Assembly: GCA_900543605.1 (NCBI GenBank)
Contig: UQSK01000014.1
Span: 1-36,639 of the forward strand
Reading direction: 5' to 3'
Origin: an uncultured Collinsella sp.
Lineage (GTDB): Bacteria > Actinomycetota > Coriobacteriia > Coriobacteriales > Coriobacteriaceae
Length of the DNA stretch: 36,639 nucleotides
Each line of letters starts with the position of its first letter. Within the stretch, counting starts at the first letter, position 1. A program made the translations under genes and the position numbers. Under the pieces are notes generated by a model. It saw only the letters and a list, made by a program, of their open reading frames with translations, made no database searches and was not told where the DNA came from. This document shows positions 6,857 to 14,343 of this stretch, piece by piece.

Positions 6857-8068
6857 TTAAAGAGAGAATAGGCGTGCAGTGACCGTCTCTGGTATACCCT
6901 GGCTGTTGCGCACCGTGGCGTACGTAAGGAATGAGTCCGATTTTCCCGCCGTAGCTGGATAATCGCCATACTCCAAAGCGCGGTCGGGCGACAGCAGCGA
7001 GCCATAGGTCTTGGCAGAGGTGTCGATCAGGAAATGCGACGCCTGTACCTTAACAAGGTATTTATTCTTCTTGCCAGCCGCACATGCGAGCGGCTCGCGT
7101 GACAGGAAGAGGTACGGCCCTCCCTCATTACCGATATACGTGCCCATATTGCCCAGGCTGCCCACGCCACTATAGGCCGCCTCGATAGAAAACACGAAGA
7201 TATCGCCCATATATACGGCCTCGAAAGGCGAAACTGACGAAGGAAGGACCAACTGGGCACGCTTGGTGTTGTTGCCGTCGGTCAGATCGATTGCCGTTAT
7301 GCCGTAGTAGACGCCCTCGTCGTTGCGGACACGCGGCGAGATGGTCAAAATGCCGTCGCTCGCGCGCGGGGCCGATGCAAAGCGGCCCGTCGATTTCCAA
7401 ATTGTCTCGGCCTTGGATTCATCAAGCGAGCGACAATAGCAAAACGAATCGCTACTCGTTTTATTGCCACCTGCCGAGGGCATTTTATACCAGATGACTG
7501 ATGACCCGAACGCCGTAAACAGCGGCGGATCATAGTCCTTGCCACCTCGATCGAGCTCAACCACGTCGCCAGAGAGCGAAGCGCCCGACAGATTTTGACC
7601 GTAGAGCTTCCACGATGAATTGGCAAAGTTCATCTCAACCCACGCGAATACGCTGTCGCCGGCACGGACATCGTAGAATGCATATCCCGTGCCCTCGATA
7701 GGATCCTCGATTAATGTGGTAAGCGAGCCATCGCCCAGGTTGAGCACACCGAGTGTGTTGGCGTGCAGTGCCGATGCGGGCGCCATCATTGCCGCGGCGT
7801 AATCGCCGTCGCAGTAGTACAGCAGCGTACCCAGAGGCAGCGTCCACGACGCCGCCGGCTCAAGATCGATGTCGACTGCCTCGTACTCATCCGTAATCGA
7901 GATGATTTTGGAATCATCCTTGATAACCTGCGGCTCGCCGGCGGCATCATCGCTGGTACCCGTTTTTTTCGAGCATCCGGCAAGCACCGTGGCAGCGCCC
8001 GCAGCAACCCCACCGAGCACAAAGCCGCGACGCGATATTCCGTTCTTGATGTGATCGGCGATACCCAT
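6857..8068 (-). CDS. Tat-exported lipoprotein, probable beta-propeller
   Basis: The 403-residue protein begins with a twin-arginine signal (SRRGFVLGG) that runs into a lipobox, VLAGC. It should therefore be exported folded by Tat and lipid-anchored at Cys32. The rest alternates short beta-rich blocks with repeated aromatic and Asp/Gly turns, which suggests a propeller-like fold. I do not recognise a specific family. The ATG shares one base with the stop of the TSCPD gene (TAATG), so the two are translationally coupled. It lies upstream of an MtrA/MtrB-like pair on the same strand. In other actinobacteria that pair travels with the propeller lipoprotein LpqB, although there it follows the kinase. 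A functional link is inference. Confidence 0.8.
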   Translation of the reverse strand: MGIADHIKNGISRRGFVLGGVAAGAATVLAGCSKKTGTSDDAAGEPQVIKDDSKIISITDEYEAVDIDLEPAASWTLPLGTLLYYCDGDYAAAMMAPASALHANTLGVLNLGDGSLTTLIEDPIEGTGYAFYDVRAGDSVFAWVEMNFANSSWKLYGQNLSGASLSGDVVELDRGGKDYDPPLFTAFGSSVIWYKMPSAGGNKTSSDSFCYCRSLDESKAETIWKSTGRFASAPRASDGILTISPRVRNDEGVYYGITAIDLTDGNNTKRAQLVLPSSVSPFEAVYMGDIFVFSIEAAYSGVGSLGNMGTYIGNEGGPYLFLSREPLACAAGKKNKYLVKVQASHFLIDTSAKTYGSLLSPDRALEYGDYPATAGKSDSFLTYATVRNSQGIPETVTARLFSL

Positions 8069-8331
8069 TAGGCGATCTCGGCGCGAGCGGCCTCGATAGC
8101 GCGTGTAAGCTGGTCGGCGCAGGAGGTCTTTTTCATACCGCAGGTATTACCGGCGAGAACCTCGATTACGCGATCGGCAGGAGCGCCCTCGACCAGCTTG
8201 GAGATAGCCTTGAGATTGCCGTCGCAGCCGCCGGTAAACTCAACGCCCATCACCTTGTTGCCGTCATCGGAAAGATCAAGGTGAATATTGCGAGCACACA
8301 CGCCCTGAGGCTTGTAATCAAACGAAATCAT
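8068..8331 (-). CDS. TSCPD-domain protein (TIGR03905-like)
   Basis: Small protein of 87 residues. It has the family's conserved glycine-cysteine FTGGCDGNL in the middle and the C-terminal NTCGMKKTSCADQL, matching the TSCPD name motif. The same domain closes some vitamin B12-dependent ribonucleotide reductases, where its cysteines are thought to matter for metal binding or redox. The function of stand-alone copies is not established. GAGGGG lies about 6 bases before the ATG. It is the first gene of a short leftward unit with the Tat lipoprotein. Confidence 0.88.
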   Translation of the reverse strand: MISFDYKPQGVCARNIHLDLSDDGNKVMGVEFTGGCDGNLKAISKLVEGAPADRVIEVLAGNTCGMKKTSCADQLTRAIEAARAEIA

Positions 8332-8395
8332 GCGATCCCCTCTCAGAATGTTATTCGAGACAACTATTATCCCCGTCTTTCCCTAAATGCAACGA

Positions 8396-8433
8396 GGCGC
8401 TTTGCCGGCAACACACATTACCAGCAAAGCGCC
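8396..8433. terminator. Hairpin downstream of purB
   Basis: GGCGCTTTGC (8396-8405) pairs perfectly with GCAAAGCGCC (8424-8433). The T-rich stretch after it on the minus strand is weak (TCGTTGCATTT). Its place about 27 bases after the purB stop suggests a transcription end for purB. Confidence 0.6.
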
Positions 8434-8459
8434 CTAAAAAGCTAACGTTATGCCCGAAC

Positions 8460-9806
8460 CTACTCGAAGCTCAGCTGCTCCAGACGATCAAAGACCGTGT
8501 CGATACGGGTGAGGAAGTCCCACGGATCAAAGATCTCGTCGAGCTTCTCCTGACTGACGGTACAGCGTGGATCGGCCTCGAGACGCTCCTTAAAAGTGGG
8601 GCCGGAGACACAATCCTGCACCTCGTGCCAGGTGGCCATGGCGTTTTCCTGCACGATAGCATAGGCGTCCTCGCGGGTGATGCCCGTATCGACGAGGGCC
8701 AGTAGGACCTTGGAGGAGAAGATAAGGCCGCGGGTCTTATTGAGGTTGGCCATCATGCGGGCAGGGTACAGCTGCAGGCCGTCGATAACGCGGATGAGGC
8801 ACTGGAACATGTGGTCGAGCGCGATGAAGCTATCGGCCTGGGCGACGCGCTCGGCAGAGGAGTGCGAAATGTCACGCTCGTGCCACAGGGCGACGTTGTC
8901 GAAGGCGACCTGCGCGTTGGCCTTCACGACGCGCGACAGGCCGCAGACTTTCTCCATGGTGATGGGGTTGCGCTTGTGCGGCATGGCGGAGCTGCCCTTT
9001 TGGCCCTTACGGAACGGCTCCTCGGCCTCGAGCGTATCAGTCTTCTGCAGGTTGCGGACCTCGGTAGCGATACGCTCGCAGGTGGCCGCGGTGGTGGCGA
9101 GAACGCCGGCGAGATAGGCGTGATGGTCGCGGCTGATAACTTGCGTGGACAGCGGGTCGTGAACCAGGCCCAGGTGCTCGCAGACGTACTCCTCGACGAA
9201 CGGCTCGATGGAGCTGTAGGTGCCGACGGCACCGGAGATGGCACCGAAGGCAACATTCTTGCGAGCGTCCTCAAGACGATCCAGATCGCGCTTGAGCTCC
9301 CATGCCCAAGAGCCAAACTTCATACCGAAGGTCATCGGCTCGGCATGGATGCCATGAGTGCGGCCGGCACAGAGTGTGTTGCGCTCCTCAAAGGCGCGAC
9401 GCTTGCAAATCTCGCCGAGCTTCTTGACGTCCTCGATGATCAGGTCGCAGGCCTGGGTGAGCTGGTAGCACAGGGCCGTGTCGCCCAGATCGGAGCTGGT
9501 CATGCCATAGTGAACCCAGCGGCTGGGCTTGGGGTCGCCCTCGGGAACATCGGCATCGATGTATTCCTTCATGTTGGTCAGGAAGGCAATGACGTCGTGG
9601 CGCGTGACTTCCTCGATCTCATCGACCTTCGCCTTCTCAAAGTTGGCATGGTCGCGAATCCACTGGGCCTCGTCTTTGGAAATACCGATCTTGCCGAGCT
9701 CCGCCTGGGCCTCGCAGGCCAGAACCTCGATCTCCTGCCAAATGGCGTACTTGTTCTCGAGGGAGAAGATGTGTCCCATCTCCGGGCGGGTATAGCGATC
9801 GATCAT
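8460..9806 (-). CDS. purB: Adenylosuccinate lyase
   Basis: Cytosolic lyase of 448 residues. It removes fumarate from SAICAR and from adenylosuccinate, two steps of purine synthesis. The fumarase/aspartase superfamily signature SSAMPHKRNP is at 272-281 on the flexible active-site loop. The TSSDLGDT substrate loop (about 103-110) and GRTHGIHAEP with the conserved His151 are also present. I place the start at the ATG at 9806, 5 bases after AAGGAG; an upstream extension in the same frame has no ribosome-binding site. It appears to be monocistronic, with the hairpin at 8396-8433 downstream. Confidence 0.97.
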   Translation of the reverse strand: MIDRYTRPEMGHIFSLENKYAIWQEIEVLACEAQAELGKIGISKDEAQWIRDHANFEKAKVDEIEEVTRHDVIAFLTNMKEYIDADVPEGDPKPSRWVHYGMTSSDLGDTALCYQLTQACDLIIEDVKKLGEICKRRAFEERNTLCAGRTHGIHAEPMTFGMKFGSWAWELKRDLDRLEDARKNVAFGAISGAVGTYSSIEPFVEEYVCEHLGLVHDPLSTQVISRDHHAYLAGVLATTAATCERIATEVRNLQKTDTLEAEEPFRKGQKGSSAMPHKRNPITMEKVCGLSRVVKANAQVAFDNVALWHERDISHSSAERVAQADSFIALDHMFQCLIRVIDGLQLYPARMMANLNKTRGLIFSSKVLLALVDTGITREDAYAIVQENAMATWHEVQDCVSGPTFKERLEADPRCTVSQEKLDEIFDPWDFLTRIDTVFDRLEQLSFE

Positions 9807-9908
9807 AGCGGCTCCTTTTTGGTTATTGGCACGTTGGTCGTAACCCAACCATTGTACCGTGCGCAGGTGCAAGTATGGGCAGCAGGCATTAACCTAACAT
9901 TTTGGAAT

Positions 9909-9960
9909 TGGAGCGAGCAACGGGACGTCTGCGTTATTTGCTTCGCAAATCCGCACCGGC
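9909..9960 (-). repeat. Decayed copy of the tRNA-Gly 3' end plus hairpin, copy 1
   Basis: The first 18 bases on the plus strand match the CCA end, acceptor and T-stem of the tRNA-Gly gene (10234-10251) with one change. After them comes a block also found at 10061-10092, containing a TTTGC/GCAAA hairpin. No other part of a tRNA is present. It lies between purB and the true tRNA-Gly, in the same orientation as the tRNA. Confidence 0.8.
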
Positions 9961-10041
9961 TGCGGCGACACGCCCGGACCTACACCCATGCGCGGGCAAA
10001 ATGGGTTGAATCTGACGCCCCCGGCTGTCTCCCGTGCTCGA

Positions 10042-10092
10042 TGGAGTGGGCAACGGGACGTCTGCGTATTTGCTTCGCAAATCCGCACCGGC
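10042..10092 (-). repeat. Decayed copy of the tRNA-Gly 3' end plus hairpin, copy 2
   Basis: Matches 9909-9960 over its whole length apart from two substitutions and one missing base. Like that copy it begins with the tRNA-Gly 3' end. Repetition of the flanking hairpin block as well as the tRNA end shows that a composite unit was duplicated, not only the tRNA tail. Confidence 0.8.
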
Positions 10093-10161
10093 TTCAGGCG
10101 CCTGTCGGCGCCTTCGCCTGCTCGCTACAAACGCTTCGCGTTTGCTTAACGCTCGCACCCT

Positions 10162-10181
10162 GGCGGGTTCGAGTCCCGGCG
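10162..10181. repeat. T-arm-like module beside tRNA-Gly
   Basis: GGCGGGTTCGAGTCCCGGCG contains a tRNA T-loop core (GGTTCGAGTCC) flanked by complementary stems but no other tRNA parts. It occupies the same relative place as the palindrome at 1291-1306 beside tRNA-Lys: between a 3'-end copy and the terminator of the intact tRNA. Confidence 0.55.
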
Positions 10182-10193
10182 CTTGGTAGTAAA

Positions 10194-10222
10194 AAGCACG
10201 GCAACGTAACGCTGCCGTGCTT
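10194..10222 (-). terminator. Terminator of tRNA-Gly
   Basis: AAGCACGGCA (10194-10203) pairs with TGCCGTGCTT (10213-10222) around a 9-base loop. A T-run follows on the minus strand (A residues at 10191-10195). It starts about 12 bases past the tRNA CCA end. Confidence 0.85.
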
Positions 10223-10233
10223 GTGCTTTTTAC

Positions 10234-10308
10234 TGGAGCGGGCAACGGGACTCGAACCCGCGAGTGTCAGCTTGGGAAGCTGATGCCTTACCACTTGGCG
10301 ATGCCCGC
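10234..10308 (-). tRNA. tRNA-Gly (anticodon CCC)
   Basis: The 75-base gene has acceptor GCGGGCA with TGCCCGC, D-arm GCCAAGTGGTAAGGC, anticodon loop TTCCCAA with anticodon CCC on a TCAGC/GCTGA stem, T-loop GGTTCGAGTCC, and an encoded CCA. A promoter and terminator flank it, so it is probably transcribed alone. Confidence 0.96.
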
Positions 10309-10321
10309 ATATGTGGGGGAT

Positions 10322-10351
10322 AGTATAACGCGGTTGTCTTGTTCGATACAA
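10322..10351 (-). promoter_or_regulatory. Promoter of tRNA-Gly
   Basis: Read leftward, TTGTAT (plus 10346-10351) and TATACT (plus 10322-10327) are 18 bases apart. The -10 ends 13 bases before the mature tRNA 5' end. Confidence 0.6.
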
Positions 10352-10605
10352 GGGTGTCGATGCTTGTTTTAGCTGTGGAGAATCGTTTGAAAACCGCGCC
10401 AATTGTGGAGATGAGGACCTTTGTCTTTCTTTTCTTACCATCTTCTACCTGCACTTTTATCTGATTGTTGTATTTGAGCTCGATTTGTCAGAAATCGGGC
10501 AAGCTTTTGGTCAGGCTCCGGTACTTACCCGCATGAACCTCGGGGGTAGCCTCATCCTACGCGTCGCAGCCTCCCCGTGCGGCGCACGAGGGATAAGGAG
10601 CAGCC
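10352..10605. other. Leader region of the surface adhesin gene
   Basis: No gene was found here. The sequence is T-rich up to about 10485 and GC-rich afterwards. An AGGAG at about 10596-10600 lies 5 bases before the adhesin ATG at 10606. I see no clear promoter and no riboswitch fold I can name. Its length and a GC-rich inverted repeat near 10570-10590 leave room for leader control. Confidence 0.4.
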
Positions 10606-13600
10606 ATGTCCAACGCACCCACGCACTCTGCCCACAGCGCAATCGCAACAGGTCCGCTGCTCCTGCTCCTCTTCCTGCTTTTCGGCCGCCTGGCACCGGG
10701 AGCCGCATTTGCCGTCGATGGCTACGACCAGCTCGGCTTCCGCACTATTAGCGATGATTGTGGGCCCTTCCTCATCGGCAAGTATGAAGCTCAAGACGCC
10801 TCGATTGCCTACTGCATGAACCAGGAGCGCCCCGGCCCCACCAAGCCGGGCGGCCCATGGCTCAACTTTGATCAAGGCTGGGTGTGGCTCGACGACGAGT
10901 TCGCGGCAATCGTTTGTCACGGATATCCTACCGCCACGTCGTTTGGCGGTTACCACCTTTCGCCCGATCGCGCCCGCGCCGCAACCCAGCTTGCCGTATG
11001 GATGCTCAACGGCACTACCCATGTCGACGGTACCTATTCCTACACGACCGCTCAGGGCAAAACCAAGAGTGGGCACTTTACCGCCGACAATGAAGTCGTG
11101 GCGGCTGCGCGGTGGCTCCACGACAGCGCAAAATCAGGAAGCATCAAAGCCGCTCCGCACCACGCGCGGCGCTATCTAGGAGCCGTATCGGGCGGCAGCA
11201 AACGTCAAGACATGCTCTATGTACTGCCGGCGGTCTCTGTTTCCTTCCAAAAGCAGTCTGCAAACGCTGCCATTACCAGCGGAAACAATACTTATCAGTT
11301 TGACGGGGCAACATTCGATGTTTTTGAGAGCACCAGCGGCGCGCGTGTCGACACCGTCCAGATGGACAGCAACGGTCGAGCGCAAGCAACACTTCTGCCC
11401 AACACGGCATACTACCTAGTTGAAACGAAGGCGCCGGCCGGCTATGTCCCCCGTCGTGATCGCATCGCCTTTACCACGGGGAATGACGGTGGACAGGTCG
11501 CCATTGATGAACAGCCCGGCACCATCAACCTGCGTATCGTAAAACTCGATGCCGCGACGAATGCCGGCCCCCAGGTGGGATCTTCACTCGCAGGAGCAGA
11601 GTTCACGTGTGTGTCGCAATCAACCCCTGGATGGGCGCAAATCCTCACGACCGACGAAAGCGGTCGGGCCACCCTCGCCGATGTCCCCTTAGGAACCTTT
11701 ACCATCTACGAATCAAAAGCCCCCGAGGGCTACCTGCCATCCAACGACAGCTGGACCTATACCGTTGGAGCCGACCAGCTCGGCGATTCAGGCGTGGTCG
11801 AGATCGAATCTCGCATTTCCGATATCCCCATTGCGTTTAACCTTGAGATTTCCAAATTCAAGGATTACGGCAATAGCGATCAATCCGGCCTGGAGCAGCC
11901 GGCGGGTGGTGTTGTCTTTGAGGTTGTCAGCAACAGCTCTCAGCAGGTTGTTGGCACACTGACCACAAACGTCTATGGCTTTGCCTCCACCAAAGATCAG
12001 CCCGAAGCATGGTTCGGCGCAGGCAAGCGACCCGCCGGTGTCCACGGAGCCGTCCCATACGACCGTGCCGGCTACACGGTTCGCGAGGTTCCGGAAACCG
12101 TCCCCGAGGGTTTTAAACGTGCAGGGGAATGGACCGTTGGGGCCAATCAGATTTCCAACGGCGCCGAGCTTCAATATATCGTGGACAACCACGCTCTGTC
12201 GACGCATCTCCAGATTGTAAAACGCGATGCCCAAACAGGCGCTTCTGTTCCACTAGCCGGATTCACCTTCCAACTCCTAGACAGCAATCACGAATCTGTC
12301 TCACAAACTTGCTGGTATCCAACACATAACGTAATGGACACCTTTACGACTGACGCGACCGGGACCGTCACACTGCCCGAATCGCTCGTGCCGGGCACCT
12401 ATTATGTACGCGAAACCTCGGCCAAAGAGCCCTATCTTGTCGGCGAGGAGATCGAGGTAAACATACCCGCCGACATGAACCTAACGCCCGTTGCAATCGC
12501 CTCGTATTATGACCACGCCGCGACCGGAAACATCAGGATCGTTAAAACCGATGCCATAGACGGCAGCAGCCTCGCAGGCGCCGTCTTTGAGATCCGCGCC
12601 TCGGGTGATATCGTGCGCCCCGACGGTAGCATTGCCGCGCTCGACGGTGAGACTGTCACGACCGTCACGACGGATGAAACTGGAGAAGCACGCGCGGACA
12701 ACCTCCCACTGGGATCTGGCACCGCACGCTACGAGGTTGTCGAGACTCAAGCGCCGGCAGGCTTCTTGCTCGATCAGACAACCCATATTGTTGCCCTTAC
12801 TTATGCCGACCAGAAAACACCCGTTGTAGAAGCACGGCTTAACGTATCCGACGATTACACCAAGGTTGATATCTCCAAGGTCGATGCAAGCGGTGAGCAA
12901 GAAGTGGAAGGCGCACAGCTCACCTTATATGGTCCCGATAAAACCGAAATAGACTCCTGGACCTCATCCGACAAGCCGCATCGCGTCGAACATCTTGCAC
13001 CCGGCACCTACTCGTTGCGCGAAATGATGTCTCCGCGGACCTATGACCTTGCCGAGGAGATAACGTTTGAAATAAAGGATACGGGAGAAGTCCAATCCGT
13101 CGCGATGAAGGATGCGCCCATCGAGATCAAGGGGCAGGTCGACAAGCGTCAGGAACTTGTCCAACCTATCGGGAAGGGCCTGTTGGCTAATGGCGATGGT
13201 AAAAACCGCGCCGCGACGCAAACCAATGCGGATGGGCTTTTCTCCTATACCATCGACGCTCGAAACGATTCAACTACCTGGGTTGATGAGTTCACAATTA
13301 CCGATGATCTTGAGTGTGCCGAGGACGATACGGCGAGATTCGTCTCAATCGAAACCCCCGTCGCCATCGGCGACCTCAATGGTCTGTGCAACGTGTGGTA
13401 TCGCACGACACCGTTGGACTCGACAGACGTCGATGAGCCGGCAAACGCGACACTTGACGATGGGCACGAAAATCCTTGGCTTGAGTCCGACGAAGTAAGG
13501 GAGAGTCTGGGTGAGGATTGCCGCCTCGTCGATTACGACGGCTGGCACCTCTGGAAGGCGGATGTCTCGACCACGGAATCCACCACACTCGAGGCGGAAG

Positions 13601-14037
13601 AGCTCGACCTTGCATCCAATACCGTCGTAACGGGCATTCGAATTGAATACGGTGCGGTAGCTGCCGACTTTACGACTCGAAGCGATGCGGATTCTTGGAC
13701 CCACGATGATCTCAAAGATGAGCACGACGACCTTGACGATGCCAAAGCAATCCTTGGCACAGACGCTCGGGGCGCAGTCGTGCACATGCAGGCAACGTCG
13801 GCTTATACGCCCCAAACCGCACTCACCAACAGCGCGCGCGTCGATCTTTGCCGCAACGGCGGCGGCGATAAACTTGAGTCACATGACGAGGACCGTGTCA
13901 TTCAACGCTGTACCCTACCGCAGGACCTACCGGCAACAGGATCAGTTCCCATCACCGCTTGCATCACCGCGCTCCTGACCTCGGGTGCCGCAGCCCTATG
14001 GTTCGCTCGCCTTAGGTCGGTCCCAAAGAAGCGCTAG
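10606..14037 (+). CDS. Sortase-anchored adhesin with thioester domain and six CnaB/SpaA-like repeats
   Basis: Surface protein of 1143 residues. It has a signal peptide (about 12-36) and then a thioester-like domain (about 38-205). Cys70 in IAYCMNQ and Gln128 in ATQLAVW match the Cys and TQxA residues that form an internal thioester in Gram-positive adhesins. Six CnaB/SpaA-like beta domains follow, each ending in an E-box: Glu273 (VETKAPAGY), Glu369, Glu494, Glu603, Glu713 and Glu806. Such domains are usually stabilised by Lys-Asn or Lys-Asp isopeptide bonds. A Cys-containing domain (about 840-1100) precedes the LPATG sortase motif (1108-1112), a hydrophobic helix and an RSVPKKR tail. No sortase gene is nearby. 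The start has AGGAG 5 bases upstream. A role in covalent attachment to host or mucus molecules is inference from the fold. Confidence 0.9.
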   Translation: MSNAPTHSAHSAIATGPLLLLLFLLFGRLAPGAAFAVDGYDQLGFRTISDDCGPFLIGKYEAQDASIAYCMNQERPGPTKPGGPWLNFDQGWVWLDDEFAAIVCHGYPTATSFGGYHLSPDRARAATQLAVWMLNGTTHVDGTYSYTTAQGKTKSGHFTADNEVVAAARWLHDSAKSGSIKAAPHHARRYLGAVSGGSKRQDMLYVLPAVSVSFQKQSANAAITSGNNTYQFDGATFDVFESTSGARVDTVQMDSNGRAQATLLPNTAYYLVETKAPAGYVPRRDRIAFTTGNDGGQVAIDEQPGTINLRIVKLDAATNAGPQVGSSLAGAEFTCVSQSTPGWAQILTTDESGRATLADVPLGTFTIYESKAPEGYLPSNDSWTYTVGADQLGDSGVVEIESRISDIPIAFNLEISKFKDYGNSDQSGLEQPAGGVVFEVVSNSSQQVVGTLTTNVYGFASTKDQPEAWFGAGKRPAGVHGAVPYDRAGYTVREVPETVPEGFKRAGEWTVGANQISNGAELQYIVDNHALSTHLQIVKRDAQTGASVPLAGFTFQLLDSNHESVSQTCWYPTHNVMDTFTTDATGTVTLPESLVPGTYYVRETSAKEPYLVGEEIEVNIPADMNLTPVAIASYYDHAATGNIRIVKTDAIDGSSLAGAVFEIRASGDIVRPDGSIAALDGETVTTVTTDETGEARADNLPLGSGTARYEVVETQAPAGFLLDQTTHIVALTYADQKTPVVEARLNVSDDYTKVDISKVDASGEQEVEGAQLTLYGPDKTEIDSWTSSDKPHRVEHLAPGTYSLREMMSPRTYDLAEEITFEIKDTGEVQSVAMKDAPIEIKGQVDKRQELVQPIGKGLLANGDGKNRAATQTNADGLFSYTIDARNDSTTWVDEFTITDDLECAEDDTARFVSIETPVAIGDLNGLCNVWYRTTPLDSTDVDEPANATLDDGHENPWLESDEVRESLGEDCRLVDYDGWHLWKADVSTTESTTLEAEELDLASNTVVTGIRIEYGAVAADFTTRSDADSWTHDDLKDEHDDLDDAKAILGTDARGAVVHMQATSAYTPQTALTNSARVDLCRNGGGDKLESHDEDRVIQRCTLPQDLPATGSVPITACITALLTSGAAALWFARLRSVPKKR

Positions 14038-14046
14038 CGCGATGAA

Positions 14047-14082
14047 AAAGCGGGCGAGCCAGTCCCCCGGCTCGCCCGCTTT
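14047..14082. terminator. Bidirectional terminator between convergent units
   Basis: AAAGCGGGCGAGCC (14047-14060) pairs perfectly with GGCTCGCCCGCTTT (14069-14082). T-runs occur on both sides when read in the respective direction, strongest for the leftward transcript. It serves the adhesin gene and the facing small membrane-protein gene. Confidence 0.88.
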
Positions 14083-14103
14083 CAATCATGTAAATCGCCG
14101 TAT

Positions 14104-14322
14104 CTACTCTGCAGACGAAGATCCACCATCAACGATTGCCTGCTCGGACTCAGGAATCCCATCGGCACCCGTACTCTGTTCTTGCTCCACCTCTTCGCTG
14201 ATTGCGGAGGCGGGGGTCGAGCCCTTTGCACCCACGATGTAGGCAGCCCCAAATCCTAACGCAATGGCAATCAAGGTCAAAATCACGTAGACAGGCCAAT
14301 GGCGCTTAATATACGAAAACAC
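14104..14322 (-). CDS. Small single-pass membrane protein
   Basis: A 72-residue protein with a short basic N-terminus, one hydrophobic helix (about 10-31) and a Glu/Ser/Gly-rich, probably disordered tail. The topology suggests the acidic tail lies outside. It starts at a GTG with AAGGAG 5 bases upstream and follows the large M28-like gene by 21 bases, so the two are likely co-transcribed. I recognise no family. The shared acidic, disordered character with its neighbour suggests, but does not show, that they work together. Confidence 0.72.
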   Translation of the reverse strand: MFSYIKRHWPVYVILTLIAIALGFGAAYIVGAKGSTPASAISEEVEQEQSTGADGIPESEQAIVDGGSSSAE

Positions 14323-14343
14323 GTTGACTCCTTAGAGCTCCGT

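Noticed and set aside
8811..10283. A 490-codon plus-strand frame across purB and the tRNA-Gly region
   Set aside because: It is antisense to purB and then runs through tRNA-derived repeats and the tRNA itself, so it cannot be a real protein gene.
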